Source: Intrasporangium calvum DSM 43043
GTDB lineage: Bacteria > Actinomycetota > Actinomycetes > Actinomycetales > Dermatophilaceae
Direction: 5' to 3'
Length of the DNA: 64,000 bases
NCBI RefSeq assembly: GCF_000184685.1
Contig: NC_014830.1
Span: forward strand, 1,426,001-1,490,000
In this document: piece by piece, positions 34,670 through 44,768 of the stretch
Layout of the letters: each line of letters starts with the position of its first letter
Numbering within the stretch: the first letter of the stretch is position 1
The notes under the pieces: generated by a model
Seen by the model: the letters and a program-made list of their open reading frames with translations, nothing else
Told to the model about the DNA's origin: nothing
The model's database searches: none
Position numbers and translations under genes: made by a program

Positions 34670-37093
34670 ATGTCCAAGAAGCCCACCTCCAGCGCGCCCA
34701 AGAAGGCCCGCTGGACACCCGCCGAGAAGAAGTCACGCGCCGCCGTCGGCTCCAAGAAGCCCCACCGCGGACGCGGCGCTGCTCCCATGACCGACCCCAG
34801 GTCTGCTGCGCGGACCTCACGCCCGTCCACGACGTCTACCGCACACGTCGGAGGTCGCGACTGGCGAGGTCCCCGCGACGAGCGTCGTGATGACCGCACG
34901 TCTGAGCGTCGTCCGTCTGAGCGTCGTGATGACCGCACGTCTGAGCGTCGTCCGTTCGAGCGTCGTGACGACCGTCGTCCGTTCGAGCGTCGTGACGACC
35001 GTCGTCCGTTCGAGCGTCGTGATGACCGCACGTCTGAGCGTCGTCCGTTCGAGCGTCGTGATGACCGCACGTCTGAGCGTCGTCCGTTCGAGCGTCGTGA
35101 TGACCGCACGTCTGAGCGTCGTCCGTTCGAGCGTCGTGATGACCGCACGTCTGAGCGTCGTCCGTTCGAGCGTCGTGACGACCGCACGTCTGAGCGTCGT
35201 CCGTTCGAGCGTCGTGACGACCGTCGTCCGTTCGAGCGTCGTGACGACCGCACGTCTGAGCGTCGTCCGTTCGAGCGTCGTGACGACCGTCGTCCGTTCG
35301 AGCGCCGTGATGACCGCACGTCTGAGCGTCGTCCGTTCGAGCGCCGTGACGACCGCACGTCTGAGCGTCGTCCGTTCGAGCGTCGTGACGACCGCACGTC
35401 TGAGCGTCGTCCGTTCGAGCGTCGTGACGACCGCACGTCTGAGCGTCGTCCGTTCGAGCGTCGTGACGACCGTCGCCCGTTCGAGCGCCGCGACGACCGC
35501 GGCCCGTCGGACCGCCGCAACGATGGCCGGGATGCGTGGCGTCAGCGGAGCCACCAGGGCCACCAGAGTGATCGTTTCGCAGCCAGCTCCTTCGATGAGG
35601 CCGAGGCCGAGCGCCTCGATGCCGACACGTGGACCAAGGCCACGCGCAAGCCGGTCTCCGACGGCCCCGTCGAGGTGGCGGCCGACAACGGCTTCGCGGC
35701 GCTCGGGCTGTCCGAGCGGCTCGTCGAGCGGCTCGCCCGCGACGGCATCACGGCCCCGTTCCCGATTCAGGCGGCCACCATCCCGGACGCGCTCGCCGGC
35801 AAGGACGTGCTGGGCCGAGGCCAGACGGGGTCGGGCAAGACCCTGGCCTTCGGGCTGCCGATGATCACGCGCCTCGTCGAGGCGGGCCTTCGCCGGGCGC
35901 CGCGTCGTCCGCACGCTCTCGTGCTCGTCCCGACGCGTGAGCTCGCGATGCAGGTCTCGGACGCCTTGGAGCCGCTGGTCCACGTCGCTGGGCTGCGGCA
36001 CAAGCTCGTCGCCGGCGGACTCAGCTACACGACGCAGATCGCGGCGCTCAACAAGGGCGTGGACATCCTCATCGCCACGCCGGGTCGGCTGAACGACCTG
36101 CTGGAGCGCGGCGCCGTGGAGCTCGACGACATCCGGATCACCGTCCTCGACGAGGCCGACCACATGGCGGAGATGGGGTTCATGGCGGAGATCACGACGA
36201 GCCTCGACCGGATCCCCGCCGAAGGCCAGCGACTCCTCTTCTCCGCCACCCTGGACAATGGGATCGATGCGATCGTCGAGCGCTACCTCACTGACCCGGT
36301 GATCCACTCGACGGACGACGCGACCGCCTCGGTCGAGACCATGGAGCACCACGTGCTGCTCATCGACCCCCAGCACAAGAAGGTCATCACCGCCGAGGTG
36401 GCCAACCGCCCGGGCCTCACGCTCGTCTTCTGCCGCACCAAGCTCGGCGCGGACCGCATCGCCACCCAGCTGCGCGAGCAGGGCGTTCTCGCCGCCGCGC
36501 TGCACGGCGGCCTCAGCCAGGGGGCCCGGAACCGGGTCCTCGGGGCGTTCCGCGACGGCTCGCTGCCGGTGCTGGTCGCGACCGATGTCGCCGCGCGTGG
36601 AATTCACGTCGACGACGTCTCGGTCGTGCTCCAGGTCGACCCGCCCGCTGACCACAAGGACTACCTGCACCGGTCCGGCCGAACGGCTCGGGCGGGAGAC
36701 CGCGGCACCGTGGTCACCCTCGCGCTGCCGCACCAGCGCCGGACGATGGAGCGTCAGCTTCGTGAGGCCGGCGTCGACATCGTGGTGGTCAAGGCCGCGC
36801 CGGGTGACGCGATCATCGCGGCGACGGGCGCCACCGCTCCCAGCGGCATTCCGATTGCGGACGCTGACTTCGCGCGGCTCGTGGAGGGTCCCAAGTCGCA
36901 CCGACGCGGCCCGGCGGGCGCACGTGGGCCACGCCCGGGTGCGCGCGGCGGTCACCGCCCCCACCAGAGGCGGGGTGACGACCGCGGCCAGCGTGCTCCT
37001 CAGGGCCGGGGCCGTGACGCCCGCGGAGGCGAGCCGCTCGTCGGTCGCTGGGGTGACGAGGACCGCCCGCGGGGCTCCCGCCGCAGCTTCTGA
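34670..37093 (+). CDS. DEAD-box RNA helicase with tandem-repeat N-terminal arm
   Basis: An 807-residue ATP-dependent RNA helicase. Residues 1-71 are basic. Residues 72-272 are 17 tandem units: twelve of the 13-residue type RRDDRTSERRPFE (the first has PSE) and five of the 9-residue type RRDDRRPFE. The core (about 345-720) has the Q-motif region FPIQAATIPDALAG, motif I GQTGSGKT, Ia VPTRELAMQV, II VLDEADHM, III FSATLD and VI HRSGRTARAG. The C-terminus is RGG-rich (RGPRPGARGGHRP). Such enzymes remodel rRNA and mRNA. The charged repeats should be disordered and may bind RNA or drive condensates (inference). Confidence 0.93.
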   Translation: MSKKPTSSAPKKARWTPAEKKSRAAVGSKKPHRGRGAAPMTDPRSAARTSRPSTTSTAHVGGRDWRGPRDERRDDRTSERRPSERRDDRTSERRPFERRDDRRPFERRDDRRPFERRDDRTSERRPFERRDDRTSERRPFERRDDRTSERRPFERRDDRTSERRPFERRDDRTSERRPFERRDDRRPFERRDDRTSERRPFERRDDRRPFERRDDRTSERRPFERRDDRTSERRPFERRDDRTSERRPFERRDDRTSERRPFERRDDRRPFERRDDRGPSDRRNDGRDAWRQRSHQGHQSDRFAASSFDEAEAERLDADTWTKATRKPVSDGPVEVAADNGFAALGLSERLVERLARDGITAPFPIQAATIPDALAGKDVLGRGQTGSGKTLAFGLPMITRLVEAGLRRAPRRPHALVLVPTRELAMQVSDALEPLVHVAGLRHKLVAGGLSYTTQIAALNKGVDILIATPGRLNDLLERGAVELDDIRITVLDEADHMAEMGFMAEITTSLDRIPAEGQRLLFSATLDNGIDAIVERYLTDPVIHSTDDATASVETMEHHVLLIDPQHKKVITAEVANRPGLTLVFCRTKLGADRIATQLREQGVLAAALHGGLSQGARNRVLGAFRDGSLPVLVATDVAARGIHVDDVSVVLQVDPPADHKDYLHRSGRTARAGDRGTVVTLALPHQRRTMERQLREAGVDIVVVKAAPGDAIIAATGATAPSGIPIADADFARLVEGPKSHRRGPAGARGPRPGARGGHRPHQRRGDDRGQRAPQGRGRDARGGEPLVGRWGDEDRPRGSRRSF
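34883..35485 (+). repeat. In-frame 39-bp/27-bp tandem repeat array
   Basis: Twelve 39-bp and five 27-bp units in mixed order, all in frame and nearly identical at DNA level (CGTCCGTTCGAGCGTCGTGA is common), followed by two degenerate units. The 27-bp unit is the 39-bp unit lacking DRTSE-type codons. High identity points to slippage or recombination, so copy number may vary between strains and may be collapsed in assemblies. Confidence 0.95.
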
Positions 37094-37136
37094 CTCCCGG
37101 CGCGCTGCCCTCACCCGGTGTGGAAGGCTTGCTCTC

Positions 37137-37697
37137 GTGAGCTCGACCTTCCACACCGGCCGCCTCCTCGTGGCCACTCCCGCCGTCGAGGGGGACGTGT
37201 TCCACCGGTCGGTCATCCTCGTCCTCCATCATGACGAGGCCGGCGCGCAGGGCGTCGTCCTCAACAAGCCCCTCGCGGCGGAGGTGGACTCCGTGCTGCC
37301 CGGGTGGCAGCGCGTCGTCACGGCGCCGCATGTCCTCTTCCAGGGTGGGCCCGTCTCGACGTCGTCGGCGCTCGGCCTCGTCACCGTCCCGGGTGACGAG
37401 CCCGAGCCGCTCGGCGTCAAGCGGCTCTTCGGCTCGATCGGGCTCGTCGACCTCGACGTCCCCACCCCGGTCGTGGCGGCGGAGCTCGCCGGGATGCGGA
37501 TCTTCGCCGGCTACGCGGGTTGGGAGGCCAGCCAGCTGGAGGGCGAGATCCTTCGAGGTGACTGGTACGTCGTCGACGCGGAGGCCCGGGACGCGTTCAC
37601 GCCCGATCCCGGCGGCCTCTGGCGTGCCGTCCTGCGCCGGCAGCGTGACGGCCTCGCCTTCGTGGCGAGCTTCCCCGACGACCCTTCGATGAACTGA
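37137..37697 (+). CDS. YqgE/AlgH (UPF0301) family protein
   Basis: A 186-residue protein with the full UPF0301 pattern: GRLLVATPAVEGDVFHRSVI at the start, GAQGVVLNKPL, FQGGPVS, RIFAGYAGWEASQLEGEI and GDWYVVDA. The molecular role is unknown, although homologues were once linked to alginate regulation. The GTG at 37137 has GGAAGG upstream, and the start lies 44 bases after the helicase gene. Confidence 0.9.
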   Translation: MSSTFHTGRLLVATPAVEGDVFHRSVILVLHHDEAGAQGVVLNKPLAAEVDSVLPGWQRVVTAPHVLFQGGPVSTSSALGLVTVPGDEPEPLGVKRLFGSIGLVDLDVPTPVVAAELAGMRIFAGYAGWEASQLEGEILRGDWYVVDAEARDAFTPDPGGLWRAVLRRQRDGLAFVASFPDDPSMN

Positions 37698-37703
37698 TGG
37701 TGT

Positions 37704-37718
37704 CGTATGCCGCTGACC
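37704..37718 (+). repeat. Dispersed 11-mer repeat, copy 12
   Basis: CGTATGCCGCTGACC in the 29-base gap between the YqgE gene and the racemase gene. If the racemase began at the ATG at 37697, this copy would be coding (VSYAADL). Confidence 0.85.
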
Positions 37719-37726
37719 TCGCTCCC

Positions 37727-38557
37727 ATGACCACGCGACCTCCCCGTCGGGTGGCGTTCGTCGACAGCGGCATCGGTCTGCTCGGCTACGCGGACGCGCT
37801 GCGTGCCCTGCGTCCGGACCTCGAGCTGGTCCTGGCGCTCGACCCGGACCACATGCCGTACGGGCCTCGCTCGCCGGGTGAGGTGAGGGAGCTGATCCTG
37901 GCGTCTGCTGCAGCGGCCGCTGAGCTCGAACCCGTCGCGCTGGTCGTCGCGTGCAACACCGCTTCGGTGCACGGCCTGGAGGCACTCAGGGCCGAGCTCG
38001 AGCCGGGGCTGCCCGTCATCGGCACGGTTCCCGCCATTCGGCCGGCGGCGACGACGGGCGGGCCGGTGTCGATCTGGTCGACGGCGGCGACGTCCTCCAG
38101 TGACTACCTCCGCGGCCTCGTCGATGCGTTCGCGTCCGAGGTCGAGACCCACTCGATCGCGGCACTGGGGCTCGCCGAGGCCGTCGAGGCGGTCGACCCC
38201 GCCGAGATCGACCGGGCGATCGGTGCGGCTCTGGCGGAGACCCCGGCGGACACCCGGGCGCTGGTCCTGGGGTGCACCCACTACGGCCTGGTGGCGGACC
38301 GGATCTCCGCGGCACTGAACAGCCGGGGGAGCGAGGTGACGATCTTCGACTCGCCCGTCGCCGTGGCGCGCCAGACGTTGCGCCGCATCGGTCTGGAGCC
38401 CGAAGAGGCGGCGGTGCCGACGAGAACCGCGCCCATCGTCCTGTTGAGCGGGCGACGAGGTGAGCTGCCCGAGCGGCTGCGCCTCTATCCGCAGGGCGCC
38501 CGCCTGCTCGGAGGCCCCGCCCCGGGCGCTGGCCCACGGCCTACACTCGCGTCATGA
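37727..38557 (+). CDS. MurI-type aspartate/glutamate racemase family protein
   Basis: A 276-residue protein with the racemase core: VAFVDSGIGLLGYADALR at the N-terminus, the first catalytic region VVACNTASVHG and the second LVLGCTHYGLV, each with the required Cys. Glutamate racemase supplies D-Glu for peptidoglycan. The first loop differs from typical MurI (GIGLL in place of GVGGL), and the gene is not in its common actinobacterial place beside rph-rdgB (56-57.7 kb here), so it may be a second racemase or a related enzyme. Confidence 0.75.
   Translation: MTTRPPRRVAFVDSGIGLLGYADALRALRPDLELVLALDPDHMPYGPRSPGEVRELILASAAAAAELEPVALVVACNTASVHGLEALRAELEPGLPVIGTVPAIRPAATTGGPVSIWSTAATSSSDYLRGLVDAFASEVETHSIAALGLAEAVEAVDPAEIDRAIGAALAETPADTRALVLGCTHYGLVADRISAALNSRGSEVTIFDSPVAVARQTLRRIGLEPEEAAVPTRTAPIVLLSGRRGELPERLRLYPQGARLLGGPAPGAGPRPTLAS
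38542..38547 (+). promoter_or_regulatory. Internal -10 box for leaderless DUF3039 gene
   Basis: TACACT inside the 3' end of the racemase gene, 6 bases before the DUF3039 ATG at 38554. Confidence 0.45.
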
Positions 38558-38883
38558 CTGCGATGCCTCCCGATCCCTTCGAGAACGATCCGCAGCCGCT
38601 GCGCAGCACCGGCACCGCGACCATCGAGCGCGAGGAGGTCCGGGAGCAGCTGCAGGAGCCCGGCGACCACGAGCGGTTCTCGCACTACGTCCGCAAGGAG
38701 AAGATCCTCGAGAGCGCGCTGACGGGCGAACCGGTGGTCGCGCTCTGCGGCAAGATCTGGATCCCCGGCCGCGACCCGCAGAAGTTTCCCGTGTGCCCGG
38801 TCTGCAAGGAGATCTACGACGGCCTGCGTGACCCGCAGGACGGCGGTGGCGGAAGCGGCGGCGACGGAGGCAGCGGCGGCTGA
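38554..38883 (+). CDS. DUF3039 protein
   Basis: A 109-residue protein of the actinobacterial DUF3039 family. The conserved part includes DHERFSHYVRKEKI, a GEPVVALCGKIWIPGRDP segment and FPVCPVCKEIYDGL; the cysteines C, CxxC suggest zinc binding. The tail is Gly/Ser-rich. It overlaps the racemase stop by four bases (ATGA) and is followed by a superfamily 2 helicase, a pairing common in actinobacteria. The function is unknown. Confidence 0.88.
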   Translation: MTAMPPDPFENDPQPLRSTGTATIEREEVREQLQEPGDHERFSHYVRKEKILESALTGEPVVALCGKIWIPGRDPQKFPVCPVCKEIYDGLRDPQDGGGGSGGDGGSGG

Positions 38884-38906
38884 CGGTCGCCCCCGATACC
38901 ACGACA

Positions 38907-38937
38907 CCGAGGCCCTGCCCGCGAGGCGGGGCCTCGG
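38907..38937 (+). terminator. Hairpin between DUF3039 and helicase genes
   Basis: A 13-bp stem with one G-U pair (CCGAGGCCCTGCC against GGCGGGGCCTCGG) and a 5-base loop. It ends about 23 bases before the helicase -10 box, so it probably ends the upstream transcript. Confidence 0.6.
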
Positions 38938-38959
38938 CATGTCGTCCCGCGAAATCCCT

Positions 38960-38965
38960 TACGGT
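38960..38965 (+). promoter_or_regulatory. -10 box for the SF2 helicase gene
   Basis: TACGGT lies 9 bases before the ATG at 38975, consistent with a leaderless mRNA. Confidence 0.45.
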
Positions 38966-38974
38966 TGGGGGCCT

Positions 38975-40732
38975 ATGAGTTCTGGGGCTGCGTTTCATCT
39001 GTCACCCGCCTTCCCGGAGCGGGCTGCGTGGGGTACCGCGAGCAAGCTGCGGGCCTGGCAGCAGGCGGCGCTCGACGCCTACCTGCGAGATGACCCGCGG
39101 GACTTCCTCGCGGTCGCTACCCCGGGCGCCGGGAAGACGACCTATGCCCTGCGGGTGGCGACCGAGCTGCTGTCCCGCGGTGTCGTCCAGCGGGTGACCG
39201 TGGTCGCACCGACCGAGCACCTCAAGACCCAGTGGGCCGACGCTGCGGCCCGGGTGGGGATCAGCCTCGACCCTCGCTTCAGCAACGCGGTCGGGCGCCA
39301 CTCAGAGGACTACCACGGCGTCGCGGTGACCTATGCGCAGGTGGCTTCCCGCCCGGAGCTCCACCGAGAGCTGACCCAGTCGCGCCCGACGCTCGTCATC
39401 CTCGACGAGATCCACCACGGCGGCGACAGCAAGTCGTGGGGTGACGGCATCCGCGCGGCCTTCGAGCCGGCCGCCAGGCGGCTCTCGCTCACCGGCACAC
39501 CCTTCCGCTCGGACACCTCGCCCATCCCGTTCGTCCGGTACGAGCTGGACACGGACGGCATCCTGACCTCCTCGAGCGACTACTCCTACGGCTACGCCGA
39601 GGCGCTCCGCGACGGCGTCGTCCGGCCGGTCCTGTTCCTCGCGTACGGCGGCAACATGCGCTGGCGCACCAAGGCCGGCGACGAGATCTCCGCGAGCCTC
39701 GGCACGCCGATGACGAAGGACCAGATCGCCCAGGCGTGGCGCACGGCACTCGACTCCAAGGGGGAGTGGATCGGCTCCGTCCTGGCCGCGGCGGACAAGA
39801 GGCTCACCGAGGTCCGACGCGGGGTGCCCGACGCCGGAGGGCTGGTCATCGCCTCCAACCAGACGCAGGCGCGGGCGTATGCCGCTCACCTCCGCGCGCT
39901 CACCGGCGAGGCTCCCACGGTGGTGCTGTCCGACGACGCGGGCGCCTCCCAGCGGATCGAGCAGTTCGCCGGCGACACGTCCCGGTGGATGGTGGCGGTG
40001 CGCATGGTGTCCGAGGGTGTGGACGTCCCGCGGCTCTGCGTGGGGGTCTACGCCACGTCCACGTCGACGCCGCTCTTCTTCGCCCAGGCCGTGGGCCGGT
40101 TCGTCCGGGCCCGGCGGAGGGGGGAGACCGCCTCGGTGTTCCTGCCCTCCGTCCCCGTGGTCCTCGACCACGCGGCGCGGCTCGAGGAGCAGCGCGACCA
40201 CGCCCTGGACCGCAGACCGGCGGCCGAGGACGACGTCGCCGCGATGTGGGCGGAGGAGCAGGCGCTCATCGACGAGGCCAACCGCGAGGTGCGCAACGTC
40301 GGCCCGGACGAGGGGGTCTTCGAGGCGCTGGAGTCGGACGCCCACTTCGACCACGTGCTCTTCGACAAGCAGCAGTGGGGGATGCATGCCCAGGTGGGGT
40401 CGCAGGACGAGGAGGACTACCTCGGGCTTCCGGGGCTCCTCGAGCCGGAGCAGGTCGCCGCGCTGCTCCACGAGCGGCAGCGTCGGCAGGTCAAGCGGGC
40501 CCCGAAGCCGGACGGGCCGGCTCCGGTCGCCCAGCACCGTGCGCTCGCGGCCCAGCGCAAGGAGCTGAACCAGCTCGTGTCTGCGTACGCGCGACAGAAG
40601 GGCTACCCGCACGCGAACGTCCACCTGGACCTCAGGCGGGCGTGCGGCGGCCCCGACCTCGCGGCGGCGTCCTCCGAGCAGGTGGCGGAGCGGATCGACA
40701 AGGTCCGCAACTGGCTCGTCGGCCGTCGCTGA
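38975..40732 (+). CDS. Superfamily 2 DEAD/DEAH-type helicase
   Basis: A 585-residue DNA or RNA helicase: motif I ATPGAGKTTYAL, Ia VVAPTEHLKTQW, II VILDEIHHGG (DEIH box), III SLTGTPFRSD, and in the second domain ASNQTQARAYAAHL and motif VI AQAVGRFVRARR. The C-terminal 150 residues are helical and of unknown role. The layout resembles type III restriction or UvsW-like translocases, but no methyltransferase or nuclease gene is adjacent. Copy 13 of the 11-mer lies inside the gene. Confidence 0.85.
   Translation: MSSGAAFHLSPAFPERAAWGTASKLRAWQQAALDAYLRDDPRDFLAVATPGAGKTTYALRVATELLSRGVVQRVTVVAPTEHLKTQWADAAARVGISLDPRFSNAVGRHSEDYHGVAVTYAQVASRPELHRELTQSRPTLVILDEIHHGGDSKSWGDGIRAAFEPAARRLSLTGTPFRSDTSPIPFVRYELDTDGILTSSSDYSYGYAEALRDGVVRPVLFLAYGGNMRWRTKAGDEISASLGTPMTKDQIAQAWRTALDSKGEWIGSVLAAADKRLTEVRRGVPDAGGLVIASNQTQARAYAAHLRALTGEAPTVVLSDDAGASQRIEQFAGDTSRWMVAVRMVSEGVDVPRLCVGVYATSTSTPLFFAQAVGRFVRARRRGETASVFLPSVPVVLDHAARLEEQRDHALDRRPAAEDDVAAMWAEEQALIDEANREVRNVGPDEGVFEALESDAHFDHVLFDKQQWGMHAQVGSQDEEDYLGLPGLLEPEQVAALLHERQRRQVKRAPKPDGPAPVAQHRALAAQRKELNQLVSAYARQKGYPHANVHLDLRRACGGPDLAAASSEQVAERIDKVRNWLVGRR
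39876..39890 (+). repeat. Dispersed 11-mer repeat, copy 13 (inside a gene)
   Basis: CGTATGCCGCTCACC inside the helicase gene, coding AYAAH. Confidence 0.85.
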
Positions 40733-40850
40733 GTCTCACCAACAACAGGGGTCAGCCTCGTCAGGTTCTGCCAGGACGCAGATCCCCGGACGACCGCACT
40801 GAGGACTAGCGTCGAGCCCGTTCACTGCCGGCGAGATGCAAGGGATGCTC

Positions 40851-42701
40851 ATGACGAACGACCTGTTCGAGTCCGAGACGACGCGACGACAACTGCTCAC
40901 CCTGGCCGCTGTCGGCGGCGCCGGACTGTTCACCGTGGCCGGGGCCTCCACCTCGGCCGCGCAAGGGCGCGGCGACGGCAGCAACGGCAAGCCGTTCCGC
41001 CTGACGGTTCTCGGCACGACGGACCTGCACGGCAACGTCTTCAACTGGGACTACTTCAAGGACGCGAGCTACAGCGACTCCAGGGGAAACCACGTGGGGC
41101 TCGCCAAGGCCGCCACGCTCATCCAGGCGGTCCGAGTCGAGCGCGGCGCGGACACGTGCATCACCCTCGACGCCGGGGACACCATCCAGGGCACGCCCCT
41201 CGCGTACTACTACGCGAAGATCGACCCCATCACCCGCGGCTCGAAGCACCCCATGGCCGAGGCGATGAACCTCGTCGGCTACGACGCCGCAGCCCTCGGC
41301 AACCACGAGTACAACTACGGCCTCGACACGTTGCACACCTTCGAGAGCCAGCTCAACTTCCCCCTCCTGTCGGCCAACTCGGTCGACTGGGACTCGGGGC
41401 AACCCGTCTTCCGACCGTACGTCATCAAGACCATCCAGGTGCCGGGGTCCAAGCCGATCCGGGTCGGCATCCTCGGCCTCGTCACTCCCGGCGTCGCGAT
41501 CTGGGACAAGGCCAACGTCGAGGGCCGCGTGCGGTTCCCGGGCATCGTCGAGCAGGCCAAGGTCTTCGTTCCGCGCCTCAAGGCGGCCGGAGCGGACATC
41601 GTCATCGTCTCGGCGCACTCCGGCGCCGACACGTCGTCGTCCTATGGTGACGCCCTGCCCTTCCCGGAGAACGCGAGCACGCTGCTCGCCGAGCAGGTGC
41701 CCGACATCGACGCCATCCTGGTTGGTCACGCTCACCGGGAGATCCCGCAGCGCCTCGTCACGAACGCCCAGACCGGGCGAGACGTCCTCCTCTCGGAGCC
41801 GCTCTACTGGGGGATGCGGGTCACCGTCATGGACCTCGACCTGGTGAAGGTTCGCGGACAGTGGCGGGTCGCCTCCTCCTCGGCCACGACGCTCAACTCC
41901 AACACCGCGCCAGAGGACGCTGAGATCGCCGCACTCCTCCGGTCCTCGCACGAGACGGTGCGGGCCTACGTCAACAGCGTCATCGGCACGTGCACCGAGG
42001 CCATGTCCGCGGCCACGTCGCGCTACGAGGACACGGCTGCGATGGACTTCATCAACCTCGTCCAGGCCGAGACGGTCAAGGCGAGCCTGGCCGGCACCGC
42101 TGGGGATGGACTGCCGGTCCTGTCCATCGCGGCGCCGTTCAACAAGAACGCGGCGATCCCCGCGGGCGACGTCACGGTCCGCGACGTCGCGGGGCTGTAC
42201 ATCTACGACAACACCCTCCTCGGCATCGTCCTCACCGGTGCCGAGGTCAAGGACTACCTCGAGCAGAGCGCGGTCTACTTCAAGCCCGTTCCCGGGCCGG
42301 GCACCTACCCGGCGGACGCCGTCACCAACGCTGTCACCACCAACGCGCCGAACGGCACCCCGGACTACAACTACGACATCATGGGTGGGCTCGATGCGGC
42401 CCTGACCTACGACATCGACCTGACGCAGGCCGTCGGGTCGCGGATCAGCGGCCTCTCCTATGCCGGCGCGCCGATCGACGTCGACGGCGAGTTCGTCGTG
42501 GCGATCAACAACTACCGCCAGTCCGGAGGTGGGAGCTTCCCCCACGTCACGACGGCTCCGGTGGTCTACAACCGGCAGGTCGAGATCCGCCAGCTGATCA
42601 TCGACTGGGTCACGGCTCGCGGGGTCGTCGACCCGCCGTCGTTCGCCAGCGTCGACTGGCGGCTGGTCGCCGGCACGACGCCCCTGACGATCACCCCCTG
42701 A
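40851..42701 (+). CDS. Secreted 5'-nucleotidase/UshA-family phosphatase
   Basis: A 616-residue exported enzyme with a twin-arginine type signal (TRRQLLTLAAVGGAG, cleavage near SAAQG). The metallophosphatase domain has the metal ligands TTDLHGNVFNW, DAGDTIQG, LGNHEYNYG and VGHAHRE; the 5'-nucleotidase C-terminal domain follows from about residue 380 (DTAAMDFINLVQAE, NKNAAIPAGDVTVRDV). It should release phosphate from nucleotides or cyclic nucleotides outside the cell. I chose the ATG at 40851 because AAGGGA sits 7 bases upstream. TAGCGT near 40807 may be its -10. Confidence 0.92.
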   Translation: MTNDLFESETTRRQLLTLAAVGGAGLFTVAGASTSAAQGRGDGSNGKPFRLTVLGTTDLHGNVFNWDYFKDASYSDSRGNHVGLAKAATLIQAVRVERGADTCITLDAGDTIQGTPLAYYYAKIDPITRGSKHPMAEAMNLVGYDAAALGNHEYNYGLDTLHTFESQLNFPLLSANSVDWDSGQPVFRPYVIKTIQVPGSKPIRVGILGLVTPGVAIWDKANVEGRVRFPGIVEQAKVFVPRLKAAGADIVIVSAHSGADTSSSYGDALPFPENASTLLAEQVPDIDAILVGHAHREIPQRLVTNAQTGRDVLLSEPLYWGMRVTVMDLDLVKVRGQWRVASSSATTLNSNTAPEDAEIAALLRSSHETVRAYVNSVIGTCTEAMSAATSRYEDTAAMDFINLVQAETVKASLAGTAGDGLPVLSIAAPFNKNAAIPAGDVTVRDVAGLYIYDNTLLGIVLTGAEVKDYLEQSAVYFKPVPGPGTYPADAVTNAVTTNAPNGTPDYNYDIMGGLDAALTYDIDLTQAVGSRISGLSYAGAPIDVDGEFVVAINNYRQSGGGSFPHVTTAPVVYNRQVEIRQLIIDWVTARGVVDPPSFASVDWRLVAGTTPLTITP

Positions 42702-42708
42702 CCCCAAC

Positions 42709-42812
42709 GATCGAAAGAGCAGTTTCTCCCCGCCTGAGAGCGCCCGTGACCTCGCGCGCGAACGGGGAGAAACTGCTCTTTCGATCAGACGGGGGAGAAA
42801 CTGCTCTTTCGA

Positions 42813-42814
<2 letters not shown>
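42709..42814. repeat. Three-copy inverted repeat cluster, core TCGAAAGAGCAGTT
   Basis: A perfect 23-bp inverted repeat (42709-42731 and 42764-42786, core TCGAAAGAGCAGTTTCTCC) with a 32-base loop, plus a third copy (42792-42814) in the same direction as the second. It sits between convergent genes and reaches into the AsnC gene's stop codon. It shares its 14-base core with the cluster at 27714-27854. Confidence 0.9.
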
Positions 42815-44669
<1,855 letters not shown>

Positions 44670-44682
44670 CCGGGCCACCCGC

Positions 44683-44697
44683 CGTATGCCGCTGGGC
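44683..44697 (+). repeat. Dispersed 11-mer repeat, copy 15 (in a terminator stem)
   Basis: CGTATGCCGCTGGGC, whose last 8 bases form the first part of the hpd terminator stem. Confidence 0.85.
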
Positions 44698-44726
44698 CCG
44701 CCCTCCGAGGGAGGGCGGGCCCAGCG
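44690..44726 (+). terminator. hpd terminator
   Basis: A perfect 17-bp GC stem (CGCTGGGCCCGCCCTCC at 44690-44706 and its complement at 44710-44726) with a 3-base loop, 21 bases after the hpd stop. Confidence 0.8.
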
Positions 44727-44768
44727 CGTGGTCGGTCTTCCCTCGGCGATGGCCGCGGAGGAGCATAG

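Noticed and set aside
34883-35485. Possible CRISPR array
   Set aside because: The units are contiguous, in frame and without unique spacers; it is a coding tandem repeat.
34651-37216. Long open frames on the opposite strand and in a second plus-strand frame across the helicase gene
   Set aside because: The tandem repeat and GC bias keep several frames open; only the helicase frame has conserved motifs.
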